64,000 nt of DNA from Providencia huaxiensis (GCF_002843235.3 NZ_CP031123.2:2294001-2358000); one strand, 5' to 3'; positions 35,148 to 45,466 are shown, numbered from the stretch's first letter. Notes: generated by a model not told the origin, from the sequence alone. Translations and numbers: made by a program.

Positions 35148-36741
35148 ACCCCAACGCCTCCATATTTTTACGGATAGCTTTATCAAGCTCTGCCGCTTCA
35201 TCCATCTGGCGATAAAGAGTTTGGGTTAGTTCCTGCATCTTGGTTTCAAACGACACACCGTCATCTTCAACTTCCGCAGCACCGACATAGCGCCCCGGTG
35301 TGAGTACAAAATCATTGGCCTTGATATCGTCAAGGGAGGCAACTTTGCAAAAACCGGCTTGGTCTTGATACTGCTCAATACTGATTTCATTGGCTACAAC
35401 ACGACGTTTCAGTTCACTTTCACTACTGCGCCATGCATGGAAGGTATCAGCGATAGTGGCGATATCCTCACCTGTAAGTTCTTTTTGGGTACGGCTGATC
35501 ATCGTGCCAATATTACGCGCATCGATAAACAAGGTTTCCCCTTGGCGGTCACGATAACCATATTTGGCGCTCGCGTGTTTACTTTTACTGATAAACCACA
35601 AACAAACGGGGATTTGCGTGGTAAAAAAGAGCTGACCGGGCAAAGCTATCATGCACTCAATACGGTCATCTTCGATGAGTTTTTGGCGAATTTCGCCCTC
35701 ACCACTGGTATTCGAGCTCATCGAACCATTGGCTAACACAAAGCCCGCAACCCCGTCTTCACTGAGCTTAGATAACATATGCAAAATCCACGCATAGTTA
35801 GCATTGCCCGTCGGTGGGGTACGGAAACCCGCAAAACGTGGGTCGTTGGTCAGCTCGGCTTCATTACGCCAATCTTTTAAGTTAAACGGCGGGTTCGCCA
35901 TAATAAAGTCGGCTTTTAAGTCAGGGTGTTGGTCTGCGAAAAAAGTATCCGCTGGGCGTTCCCCTAAATTGCCCGTCAGCCCCCTCACCGCCAAGTTCAT
36001 TTTCGCCAGTTTATAGGTGGTGCTGGTCAGCTCCTGCCCATAAATCGCAATATCTTTGCTTTTCCCTTGGTGGCTTTCCACAAATTTCAACGACTGCACA
36101 AACATACCGCCTGAGCCGCAGCACGGGTCATACACTTTGCCTTGGTAAGGCTCTAACATTTCAGCAAGTAGGGTTACTACCGATTTTGGGGTATAGAACT
36201 CGCCCCCGCCTTTACCTTCGCTCGCAGCAAAGCGCCCTAAAAAATACTCATAAACACGGCCGACGAGATCTTCTTCCCCTACCCCACACTCCGTGGCAAG
36301 GGTATCGATGTTTTCAATGCTGTCGATAAGTGAGGCGAGCCTTTTCGGTTCAAGCCCTTGACGAGAAAAATAGTTATCCGGCAATGCGCCTGTCAGTGAT
36401 GCGTTGCTTTTTTCAATGGTGGATAACGCAGTATCAATAATCACCGCGATATCATCTTGTTTCGCACGCTCTTGCACATAAGACCAGCGGGACTGTTGCG
36501 GCAAAAAGAAAACGTTATCTTGTTGATAGAAAACATCCATATCAACAAAGGCTTCCTGACCATTTTTGATTAATTCGCTACGTTTGGCTTCGAATTTGTC
36601 ACTAATAAATTTCAGGAACACCAAACTGAGTACCACATGCTTATACTCAGAGGATTCAACGCTACCACGCAGTTGATTAGCGGTATCCCAAAGGGTTTCT
36701 TCAAAGCCTTTGGTTGGTTTTTTCGCGGGTGATTTTGCCAT
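35137..36741 (-). CDS. hsdM: Type I restriction enzyme, methylase subunit HsdM
   Basis: N6-adenine DNA methyltransferase that protects host DNA and forms the core of the restriction complex. The 534-residue protein has the N-terminal HsdM bundle (FEETLWDTANQLRGS), the AdoMet motif I YDPCCGSGGMFVQS near 205 preceded by GEFYTPKSVV, and catalytic motif IV NPPF near 282. It is first in the operon and overlaps hsdS by 11 bp. The promoter should lie in 36742-36840. Confidence 0.96.
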   Translation of the reverse strand: MAKSPAKKPTKGFEETLWDTANQLRGSVESSEYKHVVLSLVFLKFISDKFEAKRSELIKNGQEAFVDMDVFYQQDNVFFLPQQSRWSYVQERAKQDDIAVIIDTALSTIEKSNASLTGALPDNYFSRQGLEPKRLASLIDSIENIDTLATECGVGEEDLVGRVYEYFLGRFAASEGKGGGEFYTPKSVVTLLAEMLEPYQGKVYDPCCGSGGMFVQSLKFVESHQGKSKDIAIYGQELTSTTYKLAKMNLAVRGLTGNLGERPADTFFADQHPDLKADFIMANPPFNLKDWRNEAELTNDPRFAGFRTPPTGNANYAWILHMLSKLSEDGVAGFVLANGSMSSNTSGEGEIRQKLIEDDRIECMIALPGQLFFTTQIPVCLWFISKSKHASAKYGYRDRQGETLFIDARNIGTMISRTQKELTGEDIATIADTFHAWRSSESELKRRVVANEISIEQYQDQAGFCKVASLDDIKANDFVLTPGRYVGAAEVEDDGVSFETKMQELTQTLYRQMDEAAELDKAIRKNMEALGYGY

Positions 36742-37092
36742 GTCGATAGATTCTCTTTTCTTATCAGTTATTATCGGAGAGCACTGAGTTAGTGTTGATT
36801 GTTTTTACGCCAGCTGCCGATAATGTATACAAAATAGGTATGAAGAAGATTATCTCATAAAATCAGATGGGTTTGGGCGGCTACCGCTGAAATTCTTTTT
36901 GAAACATTCGCTTTAATGTCCAATGAGATCTTACCCATAATTAGCTGATACACAACAAAATTAGAGAATTAGCGTGGTATCGGCAGCAAAATCCAAAATA
37001 ATAATTTCAAAATAATTAGAGAGAAAAACTTGAAGTTATATTGTTATGTTATAACATAACTTTCACGTATCGGATCTATATTGGGTTTATTA
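36742..37092. promoter_or_regulatory. Divergent promoter region hsdM / TonB receptor
   Basis: 351 bp without a supported gene between two divergent units, AT-rich toward the right. The notable element is the palindrome at 37043-37060, listed separately. Confidence 0.5.
37043..37060. promoter_or_regulatory. 18-bp perfect palindrome, possible Zur or Fur-family operator
   Basis: GTTATGTTATAACATAAC is a perfect palindrome 32 bp before the receptor start. It contains TGTTATAACATAAC, which matches the enterobacterial Zur consensus TGTTATAnTATAACA with a mismatch in the right half and at its end. It resembles the Fur consensus less. Zinc control is therefore a testable guess. Confidence 0.55.
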
Positions 37093-39066
37093 ATGAGAAC
37101 AACAGCATTAGCAACTTTTTTTATTTTATTTCTAGGGAACCATAATTCGAGTTTTGCCGTTTCTACTGCAAAAGACTCAACAATTACTGTCACAGCAACA
37201 GGTATAGAAACGGAACAATTTGAAGCACCTTCCATCGTTAATGTAGTACACAACAATACGGCATTAACTTATACCTCAATGACTGCAGGGGGACTGTTAA
37301 AAGGGATCGCGGGGCTCAGTGAAGTTGGCGTAGGTCGTACTAATGGGCAAACATTTAACTTACGGGGTTATAACAAAAATGGGGTTTTAGTTCTGGTTGA
37401 TGGTGTGAAACAGGACACTGGAATGGATAAGGGAAGTGCGACATTTGTCGACCCATTTTTAATCCAAAAAGTTGAGGTTGTCAGGGGACCTATGTCAAGT
37501 TTGTATGGTAGCGGTGGACTTGGGGGAGTCATTGATTATCGTACTGTAAATGCAAAAGATTTTCTGAATGGTAACGAAAAATATAGCTTTCGCGTATTTA
37601 CCGCAGGGGCAACAGGGGACCATAGCTATGGGACAGGTGTGATGGCATATGGGCGAACAGCACAATTTGATGGTTTGCTTTCGCTGAGTCAACGCCAGCG
37701 AGGTAATATTTATCAAGGAGATGGATACTCCGCACCAAATGATGAGGGAAATAATAGTTTGTTTGCCAAAGGTGAATATGCGATTGACGAAAACCAAAGT
37801 ATAAGCGGCAGCATCAAACACTATAGTAGTAAATCAAAAGAACCCGGAAACCCAACAGTCACTAGTCCCAGTGTTGATAATTCAGAATACTATCACCGCA
37901 ATACTACTCAGCGTGATATACAAATGAATTATCATTTTAACCCTACTTATTCAGGCTTAATTGATTTGAATACACGGCTTTATTCTTCTGAAGTGGATGT
38001 TCATTCAACACCTGCGGGACAAAAAAGTAAACACCGCAATAGTACAAGTTATGGAACAAAAATAACGAATACGAGTGTGATCCAATCGCCGTTATTTGGT
38101 CAACAAATTATTGTAGGTGGCGAATTTTATCATCAAAAGCACCAACCTTCAGGTGCTGAAACCGTCTACCCTGATGGGAAAATCAATTTTTACTCAGGGC
38201 TAATCCAAGATGAGATTACATTACGTGATTTACCAATGACTTTTATCATTGGTACTCGTTATGACCATTATCAAAGTAGCAATTCAAAATATGGTGATTT
38301 AACTGCTAGCAACTACTCGCCAAAAGCCGCAATTGTATTAAATCCAACCGATTGGCTGATGCTATTTGGTTCCGCATCCTCAGCCTTTCGGGCGCCCACA
38401 ATGGAAGAAATGTATCGTGATGGATTACATTTTTATTCACGAGGGAAACCTAATTATTGGGTACCAAATCCAAACTTAAAGCCTGAAACTAATAATTCAC
38501 AAGAGATTGGGGTAGGACTGACATTTGATTCTATTTTCTCTGATGGAGATAACATCGAACTGAAAGGCAGCTACTTTAATACCCATGCGAAAAATTATAT
38601 AGCAACGCATGTCGATAGAAAAAAGGGAATTACCTATGCAAATAATGTCGCGTTAGCAAAAATTTGGGGATGGGATATCCAATCAAGTTATGAACATCGT
38701 GATTTCAAATTAGGCCTATCCTATAACCATACTGAAGGAATTGATGCAAATAATCGTGAATGGTTAGGAAATTTAAGTCCTGATACGGTGGTCACTTCTC
38801 TAGAAATACCCACATCACTCAGTGGAGTATCCGTCGGTTGGCGAGGCACTTTTGTCGCCCCAGCTCGCCATGTGAAAACAGGCACAGACACTCAAGCAGG
38901 CTATGTTTTAAATACATTTTCTGTGGATTATCAACCTCTCGAAAATCTAAAAGGCGTAACAGCTGCGTTAGTTTTAGATAATGCATTAAATAAGCAAGCG
39001 AATTCAATTCAAGGTGCTCCTATTGCGGGCCGCTCTGTTAATGTTTTTGTTAGTTACCAATGGTAA
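37093..39066 (+). CDS. TonB-dependent outer membrane receptor, haem-receptor type
   Basis: Outer membrane barrel that imports a ligand with TonB energy. The 657 residues include a signal peptide (to about SSFA-V), a TonB box-like TITVTATG, a plug domain (about 40-150, with LLKGIAGLSEVGVGR, LRGYNKNGVLVLVDGVKQ and VEVVRGPMSSLYGSGGLGG) and a 22-strand barrel ending in a terminal aromatic (VFVSYQW). FRAP and NPNL motifs with a histidine between them are the mark of haem/haemoglobin receptors. It is paralogous to hemR at 56354. The ATG at 37093 was chosen over a TTG at 37081. It is followed 14 bp later by a His-rich DUF4198 gene, so a metal or metal-chelate ligand is also possible. Confidence 0.88.
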   Translation: MRTTALATFFILFLGNHNSSFAVSTAKDSTITVTATGIETEQFEAPSIVNVVHNNTALTYTSMTAGGLLKGIAGLSEVGVGRTNGQTFNLRGYNKNGVLVLVDGVKQDTGMDKGSATFVDPFLIQKVEVVRGPMSSLYGSGGLGGVIDYRTVNAKDFLNGNEKYSFRVFTAGATGDHSYGTGVMAYGRTAQFDGLLSLSQRQRGNIYQGDGYSAPNDEGNNSLFAKGEYAIDENQSISGSIKHYSSKSKEPGNPTVTSPSVDNSEYYHRNTTQRDIQMNYHFNPTYSGLIDLNTRLYSSEVDVHSTPAGQKSKHRNSTSYGTKITNTSVIQSPLFGQQIIVGGEFYHQKHQPSGAETVYPDGKINFYSGLIQDEITLRDLPMTFIIGTRYDHYQSSNSKYGDLTASNYSPKAAIVLNPTDWLMLFGSASSAFRAPTMEEMYRDGLHFYSRGKPNYWVPNPNLKPETNNSQEIGVGLTFDSIFSDGDNIELKGSYFNTHAKNYIATHVDRKKGITYANNVALAKIWGWDIQSSYEHRDFKLGLSYNHTEGIDANNREWLGNLSPDTVVTSLEIPTSLSGVSVGWRGTFVAPARHVKTGTDTQAGYVLNTFSVDYQPLENLKGVTAALVLDNALNKQANSIQGAPIAGRSVNVFVSYQW

Positions 39067-39080
39067 ATAGGAATACTGAA

Positions 39081-39884
39081 ATGAAAAACCAATTAATTAC
39101 GATTAGTTTATCCACATTGTTGATGACATCTATAGCGTCCGCTCATGATGTTTGGCTCACTGCTAAGCCAATAAGCGACCGTATTATTGCTGAGATTGGC
39201 TATGGCCATGATTTCCCGTCGAAAGGACGTTTACCTAATCGACAGGATTACTTTGTATTACCGCAAATAACGACAGAACAAGGAAGTGAACCATTAGAAA
39301 GTACAGGAGCAGATTATGTTTATGAATATAAGCAAAATCTAAAGAATGCCGATAATTTCATTATATCAACAAATATGAAACCGATGTTTTGGTCTAGAAC
39401 TAAGAAGGGGTGGCGGCCATTAAATAAGCAACAAGCAGAACAAGCGAGCTATTGCCAGTTTAGCGTTAAATTCGCTAAAACGATAGTGAGTGACGGTAAT
39501 ATCAAATTAGATAGTTATATCTTTAAACCAATAGGGCAAGAATTAGAAATAGTTCCAATTAATAATATTTTTTCTAAAAATGAGCAGGTAGATTTATTTC
39601 AGGTTTTTTACCGTGGTAAGCCACTTAGTTATAGTCAAGTTGAAATAGATTCTGCTGAGTATATTAAAAATAGTCATAACCATAGTCATACCGCTAATAA
39701 CGAATCAAAGCACCCGCCACATACAGCGGAATATTCAGTGACGAGTAATAATAATGGCATTATTTCCGTTAAACATTTACCTGCCGGTGAATGGATGTTG
39801 TTAACTAAGTATAAGCAACCATTTGAAAATAGTGAGCAATGTGATGAAAGTGTGGCGGTAGCAACGTTGTCATTTAAACGTTAA
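39081..39884 (+). CDS. Periplasmic DUF4198-type protein with His-rich segment
   Basis: Secreted protein of a family often found with nickel, cobalt, zinc or haem uptake genes; molecular role unknown. The 267 residues start with a signal peptide (cleavage near SIASA-H, so the mature protein begins HDVWLTA, a frequent metal-ligand start). The middle has YGHDFPSKGRLP. Near residues 197-215 lies a histidine cluster (NSHNHSHTANNESKHPPH). The C-terminus is Ig-like (GIISVKHLPAGEWMLLTKYKQP). The ATG at 39081 has AGGAA upstream. It forms a two-gene operon with the TonB receptor. Confidence 0.78.
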   Translation: MKNQLITISLSTLLMTSIASAHDVWLTAKPISDRIIAEIGYGHDFPSKGRLPNRQDYFVLPQITTEQGSEPLESTGADYVYEYKQNLKNADNFIISTNMKPMFWSRTKKGWRPLNKQQAEQASYCQFSVKFAKTIVSDGNIKLDSYIFKPIGQELEIVPINNIFSKNEQVDLFQVFYRGKPLSYSQVEIDSAEYIKNSHNHSHTANNESKHPPHTAEYSVTSNNNGIISVKHLPAGEWMLLTKYKQPFENSEQCDESVAVATLSFKR

Positions 39885-40030
39885 TCGCAATCTTTTTACT
39901 GCTCTGAAAGCTTTCTCATAGATAAAATTGAATTATAGGTGAGATAGCTTTTTCTCGTGGGGTTCGGGGCAATAGATAGCTAGTCTGATTTCAGTGTTTA
40001 TGATAAGCCATTATTGCGCTTAACAAACGC

Positions 40031-40065
40031 AAAAAAATAAGGCGGGAATTACCTTTCCCGCCTTA
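40031..40065 (-). terminator. Terminator of sglT
   Basis: AAGGCGGGAA pairs with TTCCCGCCTT around a short loop. On the minus strand it is followed by TTATTTTTTT. It may also stop plus-strand transcription from the DUF4198 gene. Confidence 0.85.
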
Positions 40066-40104
40066 TGCTATCATTTTACTTATCAGCTTGTTCGATGTAT
40101 TTCG

Positions 40105-41736
40105 TTACCAGAACAGTGCATATAAAACACACAAGATAACCATAATTGCGTATGACGCAATATTGAAACCTTTCGACGTTTTAAACGTTTCGGACGTTAG
40201 GATAATTGCACCCTCACAGTCATCGTCTTTTGCCGTTGTCAGGCTAATTAAGCCAATCACAACCGCAGTAAAGAAGAAGGTGTACATCATTTGGTCTAGG
40301 AATGGCATACCTAACGGCATCAGTTTTAAGAATAATGCAAACGGAATTGAGAGCAGCACACCGATGATCGCCCCTTTCGCATTAGTTTTCTTCCAAAACA
40401 AACCTAATAAGAATACGGCTAAGATACCTGGGCTAACTAACCCCGTATATTCCTGAATATATTGGAAAGCTTGTCCAATGTTACCCAGTAATGGGGCGAT
40501 AAAGCATGCAACGATTAACGCAACGACTGCACTAATCCGCCCGACATTCACTAATTTATGATCCGCGGTTGATGGAGCAATGTATTCTTTGTAGATATCC
40601 ATGGTGAAAATAGTTGCCACTGAGTTCAACATGGAAGCTAAAGAAGAGACGATAGCCGCAGCTAATGCCGCAAACACGACCCCTTTAGCGCCTACTGGTA
40701 AGAACTGAGTTAACCATGGGTAAGCTTTGTCCGCTTGGGCCAGTGTTGGTATATGTTCTTGTGCCATCGTTCCTAATCCCGCCAGTAATGCAGGGTCAGA
40801 AACAATCACAAATGCCGCAATACCCGGTACGACAACAAGGATTGGGACAATGAGTTTAAGAAATGCGGCAAAAACCAAGCCTTTTTGCGCTTCATTAATA
40901 GACTTAGCGGCTAATGCGCGTTGAATAATATATTGGTTAAAGCCCCAGTAATATAAATTGGCAACCCATAAACCACCAATTAACACTGCAATACCGGGTA
41001 AATTACTAAACTGTGGGTTGTCTTGGCTTAAAATCATTTCAAAATGCGCGGGTGCTTCACTTGCCATACGGCTCATACCTGCGAATAACCCCGCATCACC
41101 GCCAATATAGCTTACCGCCATTATTGTGGTTAAAAAGCCGCCTAAAATTAAGAAGAAAACTTGTACAACATCCGTCCACGCAACCGCAGACAGCCCGCCA
41201 TAAAGAGAGTAAATCACTGCAAATAATGCTAAGCCGAAAATAGCATAATGCATTGGGATACCTAGGATTGTTTGTAGTGCTAACGACCCTAAATAAAGAA
41301 CTGAAGTTAAATTAACAAAGATAAATAATGCCAGCCAGAACACGGCTAAGATCGTTTTTAACGTTTTATTGAAACGTTTTTCAACAAACTCTGGAATAGT
41401 AAAAATGCCTTTATCAATAAACACTGGCATAAAGTATTTTGCGACAATAATCAGTGTTAGTGCTGCCATCCATTCATAGGACGCGATAGCCAAACCTATT
41501 GAAAAGCCAGAGCCCGACATACCAATAAACTGCTCTGCTGAGATATTTGCCGCAATCAATGAAGAACCAATTGCCCACCAAGGTAATGTTTTTCCTGCTA
41601 GAAAATAGTCTTTTGTACCTTTCTTTTGCCCTTTTTTATCTCGAGAAACCCAAAGACCAACACTAATAATGACAAGCACATACAGAATGAATATTCCGTA
41701 ATCTAATGTGCTTAACCCAACCCCTTCAGTTTGCAT
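40105..41736 (-). CDS. sglT: Sodium/galactose symporter of the vSGLT type
   Basis: Inner membrane Na+-driven galactose/glucose importer of the SSS family. The 543 residues equal the length of Vibrio parahaemolyticus vSGLT and share long blocks with it: LWVSRDKKG, DYFLAGKTLPWWAIGSSLIA, ANISAEQFIGMSGSG, TIPEFVEKRFNK and NLYYWGFNQYIIQRALAAK. Fourteen membrane helices are expected. The ATG at 41736 has AAGGAA 8 bp upstream; an upstream in-frame ATG at 41811 lies beyond an operator site and is not credible. Two GalR-type operators lie upstream, so it belongs to the galactose regulon and feeds galM/galK. Confidence 0.94.
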   Translation of the reverse strand: MQTEGVGLSTLDYGIFILYVLVIISVGLWVSRDKKGQKKGTKDYFLAGKTLPWWAIGSSLIAANISAEQFIGMSGSGFSIGLAIASYEWMAALTLIIVAKYFMPVFIDKGIFTIPEFVEKRFNKTLKTILAVFWLALFIFVNLTSVLYLGSLALQTILGIPMHYAIFGLALFAVIYSLYGGLSAVAWTDVVQVFFLILGGFLTTIMAVSYIGGDAGLFAGMSRMASEAPAHFEMILSQDNPQFSNLPGIAVLIGGLWVANLYYWGFNQYIIQRALAAKSINEAQKGLVFAAFLKLIVPILVVVPGIAAFVIVSDPALLAGLGTMAQEHIPTLAQADKAYPWLTQFLPVGAKGVVFAALAAAIVSSLASMLNSVATIFTMDIYKEYIAPSTADHKLVNVGRISAVVALIVACFIAPLLGNIGQAFQYIQEYTGLVSPGILAVFLLGLFWKKTNAKGAIIGVLLSIPFALFLKLMPLGMPFLDQMMYTFFFTAVVIGLISLTTAKDDDCEGAIILTSETFKTSKGFNIASYAIMVILCVLYALFW

Positions 41737-41770
41737 AGTCAAATTCCTTCGCCAAGTGATAACAAAGCAA

Positions 41771-41786
41771 GTGTAAACGTTACCAC
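41771..41786. promoter_or_regulatory. GalR-type operator near sglT start
   Basis: GTGTAAACGTTACCAC, 35 bp upstream of the sglT ATG, matches the 16-bp GalR/GalS operator pattern with the central CG. Confidence 0.8.
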
Positions 41787-41951
41787 AAAATATCACCGTT
41801 AAATGAATCACATATTTTCACAATATCATCTAAAATATTAACTTAGTAAGCTAAATAGCCGGAATCAATACAAAAAATCACCGAGAAGTAGAGAGGAAGT
41901 GGCGAGAACAAACCTGTTTTATAATAAATTCGTGAAGTTCATCAAATACAA

Positions 41952-41967
41952 ATGAAAACGTTTACAT
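41952..41967. promoter_or_regulatory. Distal GalR-type operator
   Basis: ATGAAAACGTTTACAT lies about 181 bp upstream of the proximal sglT operator and 32 bp past the galR stop. The pair could support DNA looping, as between the two E. coli gal operators. Confidence 0.65.
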
Positions 41968-41998
41968 TTTTTTCGTCATTCTATGGACTATAAAATAA

Positions 41999-43003
41999 TT
42001 AGGCGTGCAAAGGCCTAACTGAATTACGTTGAACCAATGTCGGAGAATAAATCAAACTTTCACCTGTCGTTTTTTCCCCTCTTGCTAAAGAGAGCGCTAG
42101 TTGAGTGGCTTTTTCTGCCATCATTTGGATAGGATAACGAATAGTTGTCAAGCGTGGATGGATATAGCGGGCAATCAACACATCATCAAAACCAATGACT
42201 GAGACCTGTTCTGGTGAGTGAATTTCATTTTCATCTAATACCGCGATGGCTCCCGCAGCCATAAAGTCGTTGTAACCCACGACCGCTGTGATTTCGAGTG
42301 ATTTTATCAGCAAGTTAGTCATCGCTTGCTCCCCGCCTTCTCCATAAGGCGTACCATATTCAATATAACTATCAGACAGTTGAATGCCATTATTTTTTAA
42401 CGCATCTCGATAACCCTGTAAACGCTGCACGGCATCCTCAATTTGGTGATTTGAAGAAATGTACGCAATTTTAGTATGTCCATGTCGAATGAGATGTTCT
42501 GTCGCTAAATAGGCTCCCTTATAGTTATTTAATGAAATACAACGGTTTGCAATTTCATCAATATGGCGGTTTATTAGTACCATACTTGGGACTTCTTTCG
42601 CATATTGCAGCAGTTCCGCATCATCAAGGGCTTTCGAGTGGATCACCAGAGCATCACAGCGGTTGTTGATCAACAGCTCAATAGATTGGCGCTCTTCCTT
42701 GGCATTGTGGTAACCATTACAAATCAGAATATGTTTACCGTTTTTATGCGCTACGCCATCAACGGCTTTGACCATAACGCCAAAAAAAGGGTCGGAAACA
42801 TCGTTAACTAACACCCCAATGGTATTTGAACTTTGGTTCACAAGAGCACGAGCAGCGGCATTGGGGCGATAACCCAGCTTATTCATTGCACTCTTTACTG
42901 AGACAATAGAAGCTTGACTCGCCTTCGGTGATTGGTTAATCACTCGAGAAACAGTTGCAACCGAAACACCTGCTTCTTTTGCCACATCTTTGATTGTCGC
43001 CAT
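41999..43003 (-). CDS. galR: Galactose operon repressor, LacI family
   Basis: Galactose-responsive repressor. The 334 residues begin with the LacI-type helix-turn-helix MATIKDVAKEAGVSVATVSRVINQSPKAS (residues 2-25), whose recognition helix matches E. coli GalR more than GalS. A hinge and a periplasmic-binding-protein-like sugar domain follow (GVLVNDVSDPFFG, GYNDFMAAGAIAVLDE, SVIGFDDVLIARYIHPRLTTIRYP). It is slightly shorter than E. coli GalR (343) at the C-terminus. It lies between sglT and galM in the same direction. Three operator sites in this window should be its targets. Confidence 0.9.
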   Translation of the reverse strand: MATIKDVAKEAGVSVATVSRVINQSPKASQASIVSVKSAMNKLGYRPNAAARALVNQSSNTIGVLVNDVSDPFFGVMVKAVDGVAHKNGKHILICNGYHNAKEERQSIELLINNRCDALVIHSKALDDAELLQYAKEVPSMVLINRHIDEIANRCISLNNYKGAYLATEHLIRHGHTKIAYISSNHQIEDAVQRLQGYRDALKNNGIQLSDSYIEYGTPYGEGGEQAMTNLLIKSLEITAVVGYNDFMAAGAIAVLDENEIHSPEQVSVIGFDDVLIARYIHPRLTTIRYPIQMMAEKATQLALSLARGEKTTGESLIYSPTLVQRNSVRPLHA

Positions 43004-43110
43004 CGTATACCTCTACAATTAGGATGGCTTATTAAACAATGCGCTAGAATTAAAAACAATGGCATAACGCATATTAAAATTATTTAAATTAAAATAATGG
43101 GTTTATGGTG

Positions 43111-43142
43111 CAAAAAAGAAAACACCGCTTAAATGCGGTGTT
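43111..43142 (-). terminator. Terminator of the galETKM operon
   Basis: AACACCGC / GCGGTGTT stem with a 6-base loop; on the minus strand it is followed by a T-rich run (TTCTTTTTTG), 15 bp after the galM stop. Confidence 0.85.
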
Positions 43143-43156
43143 AATGATATATAGAT

Positions 43157-44197
43157 TTAGAAAATAAATTGATAACAGGTTTCACTGCAATAAATTTGAT
43201 TAGGCTGTGAAATTGGGCTGTATCGCTCTCCCCATTCAGGGTGATTAACGGCATCGGGTGGAAACTGCGTTTCAAATGCCACACCGGAAAAAGGCGTATA
43301 CAATTTGGTTTTACCTGGCACTGAAACTAAATAATTCCCTGTATAAAGCTGCATGGTGGGCATCGTTGTAAAAATATTCATCTTTACGTCTCCCTCAGGA
43401 GCACTCAACGATGCCACTGATTTGCGCCCATCGATACAGGCTGAATCAAGCACAAAAGTGTGGTCATAGCCCCCAGCCGCAACTTGGTCACTATCTTGTA
43501 GAAAATCACGACCAATGAGTTTGCTTTGGCGAAAATCAAAATAACTCCCCGTAACATCACGCCAATCTCCACTCGGGATCCCTGCTTTATCTGTAGGTAA
43601 ATAATAATCGCCGTGTATAGTAAGAGCGTGATCTAACACCGTTTTTTCGCTACCTTCCCCCGCCAAATTAAAGTAAGTGTGGTTGGTTAAGTTTACAGGA
43701 CAGGCCTTCGTGGTTTGGTGTTTATAACGGATAATCACTTGATTTTCATCCGTTAATTCATAACTCACCTCAACCTTTAATTCCCCGGGGAAACCTTGGT
43801 CACCATCCGGTGAGGTGAGTGAAAAAATAACCTGTTGAGCACTCAGTTGCGAAACCGCCCAAATCCGATAACTAAAATTATCTTTCCCACCATGTAAGCA
43901 ATGCGCTCCTTGATTGGCTGATACTGAATAATTTTCACCGTGAATGGAAAAACGTGCATTTGCGATACGGTTAGCCACACGCCCTACTGTTGCGCCCAAG
44001 TACACGTCCTGCTCTGTGTGTTTATCCACATTCGGTGAGCCTAAAACGACATCCCGTTTTCCACTCGCTAGCGGCAAAATGCAACTCATCCAACTTGCCC
44101 CTAGACTTGTCAGGGTAATTTCCATTCCATTTTTATTGGTCAACGCGATGACTTTGGGCGTACCTAATGTCGGGTCTTTCTCTTGAGTAAACGGCAT
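43157..44197 (-). CDS. galM: Galactose mutarotase (aldose 1-epimerase)
   Basis: Interconverts beta- and alpha-D-galactose so that GalK receives the alpha anomer. The 346 residues show family motifs: GATVGRVANRIANARF, CLHGGKDNFSYRIW, NLTNHTYFNLAG (catalytic His), GGYDHTFVLD and the C-terminal GVAFETQFPPDAVNHPEW with the catalytic glutamate. It is the last gene of the gal operon, 34 bp after galK. Confidence 0.95.
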   Translation of the reverse strand: MPFTQEKDPTLGTPKVIALTNKNGMEITLTSLGASWMSCILPLASGKRDVVLGSPNVDKHTEQDVYLGATVGRVANRIANARFSIHGENYSVSANQGAHCLHGGKDNFSYRIWAVSQLSAQQVIFSLTSPDGDQGFPGELKVEVSYELTDENQVIIRYKHQTTKACPVNLTNHTYFNLAGEGSEKTVLDHALTIHGDYYLPTDKAGIPSGDWRDVTGSYFDFRQSKLIGRDFLQDSDQVAAGGYDHTFVLDSACIDGRKSVASLSAPEGDVKMNIFTTMPTMQLYTGNYLVSVPGKTKLYTPFSGVAFETQFPPDAVNHPEWGERYSPISQPNQIYCSETCYQFIF

Positions 44198-44231
44198 TTT
44201 ATCTCAACTTTTTCAATATATTAGTTTAGTT

Positions 44232-45386
44232 TTAACGCACTACACTCGCGCCTGAACTTGGTTGGCAAACATAAATATCGGCTTGCAAACCTGTCGCTTT
44301 CTGATATTGCGCTTCTACTGCGTCAATCACAGGCTGCACACATTGTTGCTGCATTAATGCCACCACACAACCACCAAAGCCTCCGCCTGTCATTCGCACC
44401 CCACCTTGAGCACCTAAAACGGACTTAACGATATCCACTAAAGTATCAATTTCTTGAACTGTAATTTCAAAATCATCACGCATAGAAATATGTGATTGCG
44501 CCATTAGCTCGCTTAGCTGCAATAAGTCATTCTGTGTCAATGCTTTTGCTGCCGCTAAAGTACGTTCGTTTTCACTGATCACGTGTTTAGCTCGCTTGGC
44601 AACGATAGGGGATAATTGATGTTGCTTCTGCAAAAACTCATCAAAAGTGACATCGCGTAACGCTTTCACCCCAAACAAATTAGCGGCTTCTTCGCATTGT
44701 TGGCGACGCGTATTGTATTCACTTCCAACCAAGCCGCGTTGTTTATTTGAATTAATTATCATCACAACTAAGTCATCAGGTATGGAAATAGGAAATAGTG
44801 CCAAACTGCGGCAATCAATCAATAGAGCATGGCCTTCATCACCACACGCTGAAATAAGTTGGTCCATAATGCCGCAGTTACAACCGACAAATTGGTTCTC
44901 AGCTTGTTGGCCATTAAGTGCGATATCTTGTTGACTAATATCTAATTGATACAATGTTTTCAGTGTTTGCCCAATCACGACTTCGAGTGAGGCAGAAGAA
45001 CTTAAACCAGCCCCCTGTGGTACATTTCCACTCACAGCAATATCGCAACCGTTAAATGAAAACCCGCGTTGTAACAGAAACTTCACGACACCGCGAATAT
45101 AGTTTGCCCACATTTTTTCAGGCAAAAATGCAATTTCGCTATCCAAACTGAATTCATCGCACTCATTATGGTAGTCAGCCGCAACGACTCGGATTATACG
45201 ATCATCACGTTTTGACGCTGCGGTCATCGTTTGGTAGTCAATGGCACAAGGTAAAACAAAACCATCATTGTAGTCCGTATGTTCACCGATAATATTCACG
45301 CGCCCTGGGGCTTGAACATAAACTTCAGGTTGATAGCCAAAGGTTTTTTCAAACGACGTGGCAACAATTTGCTTTAACGTTTCCAT
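44232..45386 (-). CDS. galK: Galactokinase
   Basis: Phosphorylates alpha-D-galactose to galactose-1-phosphate (GHMP kinase family, cytoplasm). The 384 residues contain the galactokinase signature [19 protein letters not shown] near 28-46, the ATP loop [14 protein letters not shown], the catalytic-base region [13 protein letters not shown], and the third GHMP motif [13 protein letters not shown]. An AAGGAT site precedes the ATG. Third gene in galETKM. Confidence 0.97.
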   Translation of the reverse strand: METLKQIVATSFEKTFGYQPEVYVQAPGRVNIIGEHTDYNDGFVLPCAIDYQTMTAASKRDDRIIRVVAADYHNECDEFSLDSEIAFLPEKMWANYIRGVVKFLLQRGFSFNGCDIAVSGNVPQGAGLSSSASLEVVIGQTLKTLYQLDISQQDIALNGQQAENQFVGCNCGIMDQLISACGDEGHALLIDCRSLALFPISIPDDLVVMIINSNKQRGLVGSEYNTRRQQCEEAANLFGVKALRDVTFDEFLQKQHQLSPIVAKRAKHVISENERTLAAAKALTQNDLLQLSELMAQSHISMRDDFEITVQEIDTLVDIVKSVLGAQGGVRMTGGGFGGCVVALMQQQCVQPVIDAVEAQYQKATGLQADIYVCQPSSGASVVR

Positions 45387-45466
45387 TTTTAATTATCCTT
45401 AATGCATAATTTGCTTAACCCAGCAAACAGCTAAGTTAATTGTAATTTGATAAATTATTTAGCGGT

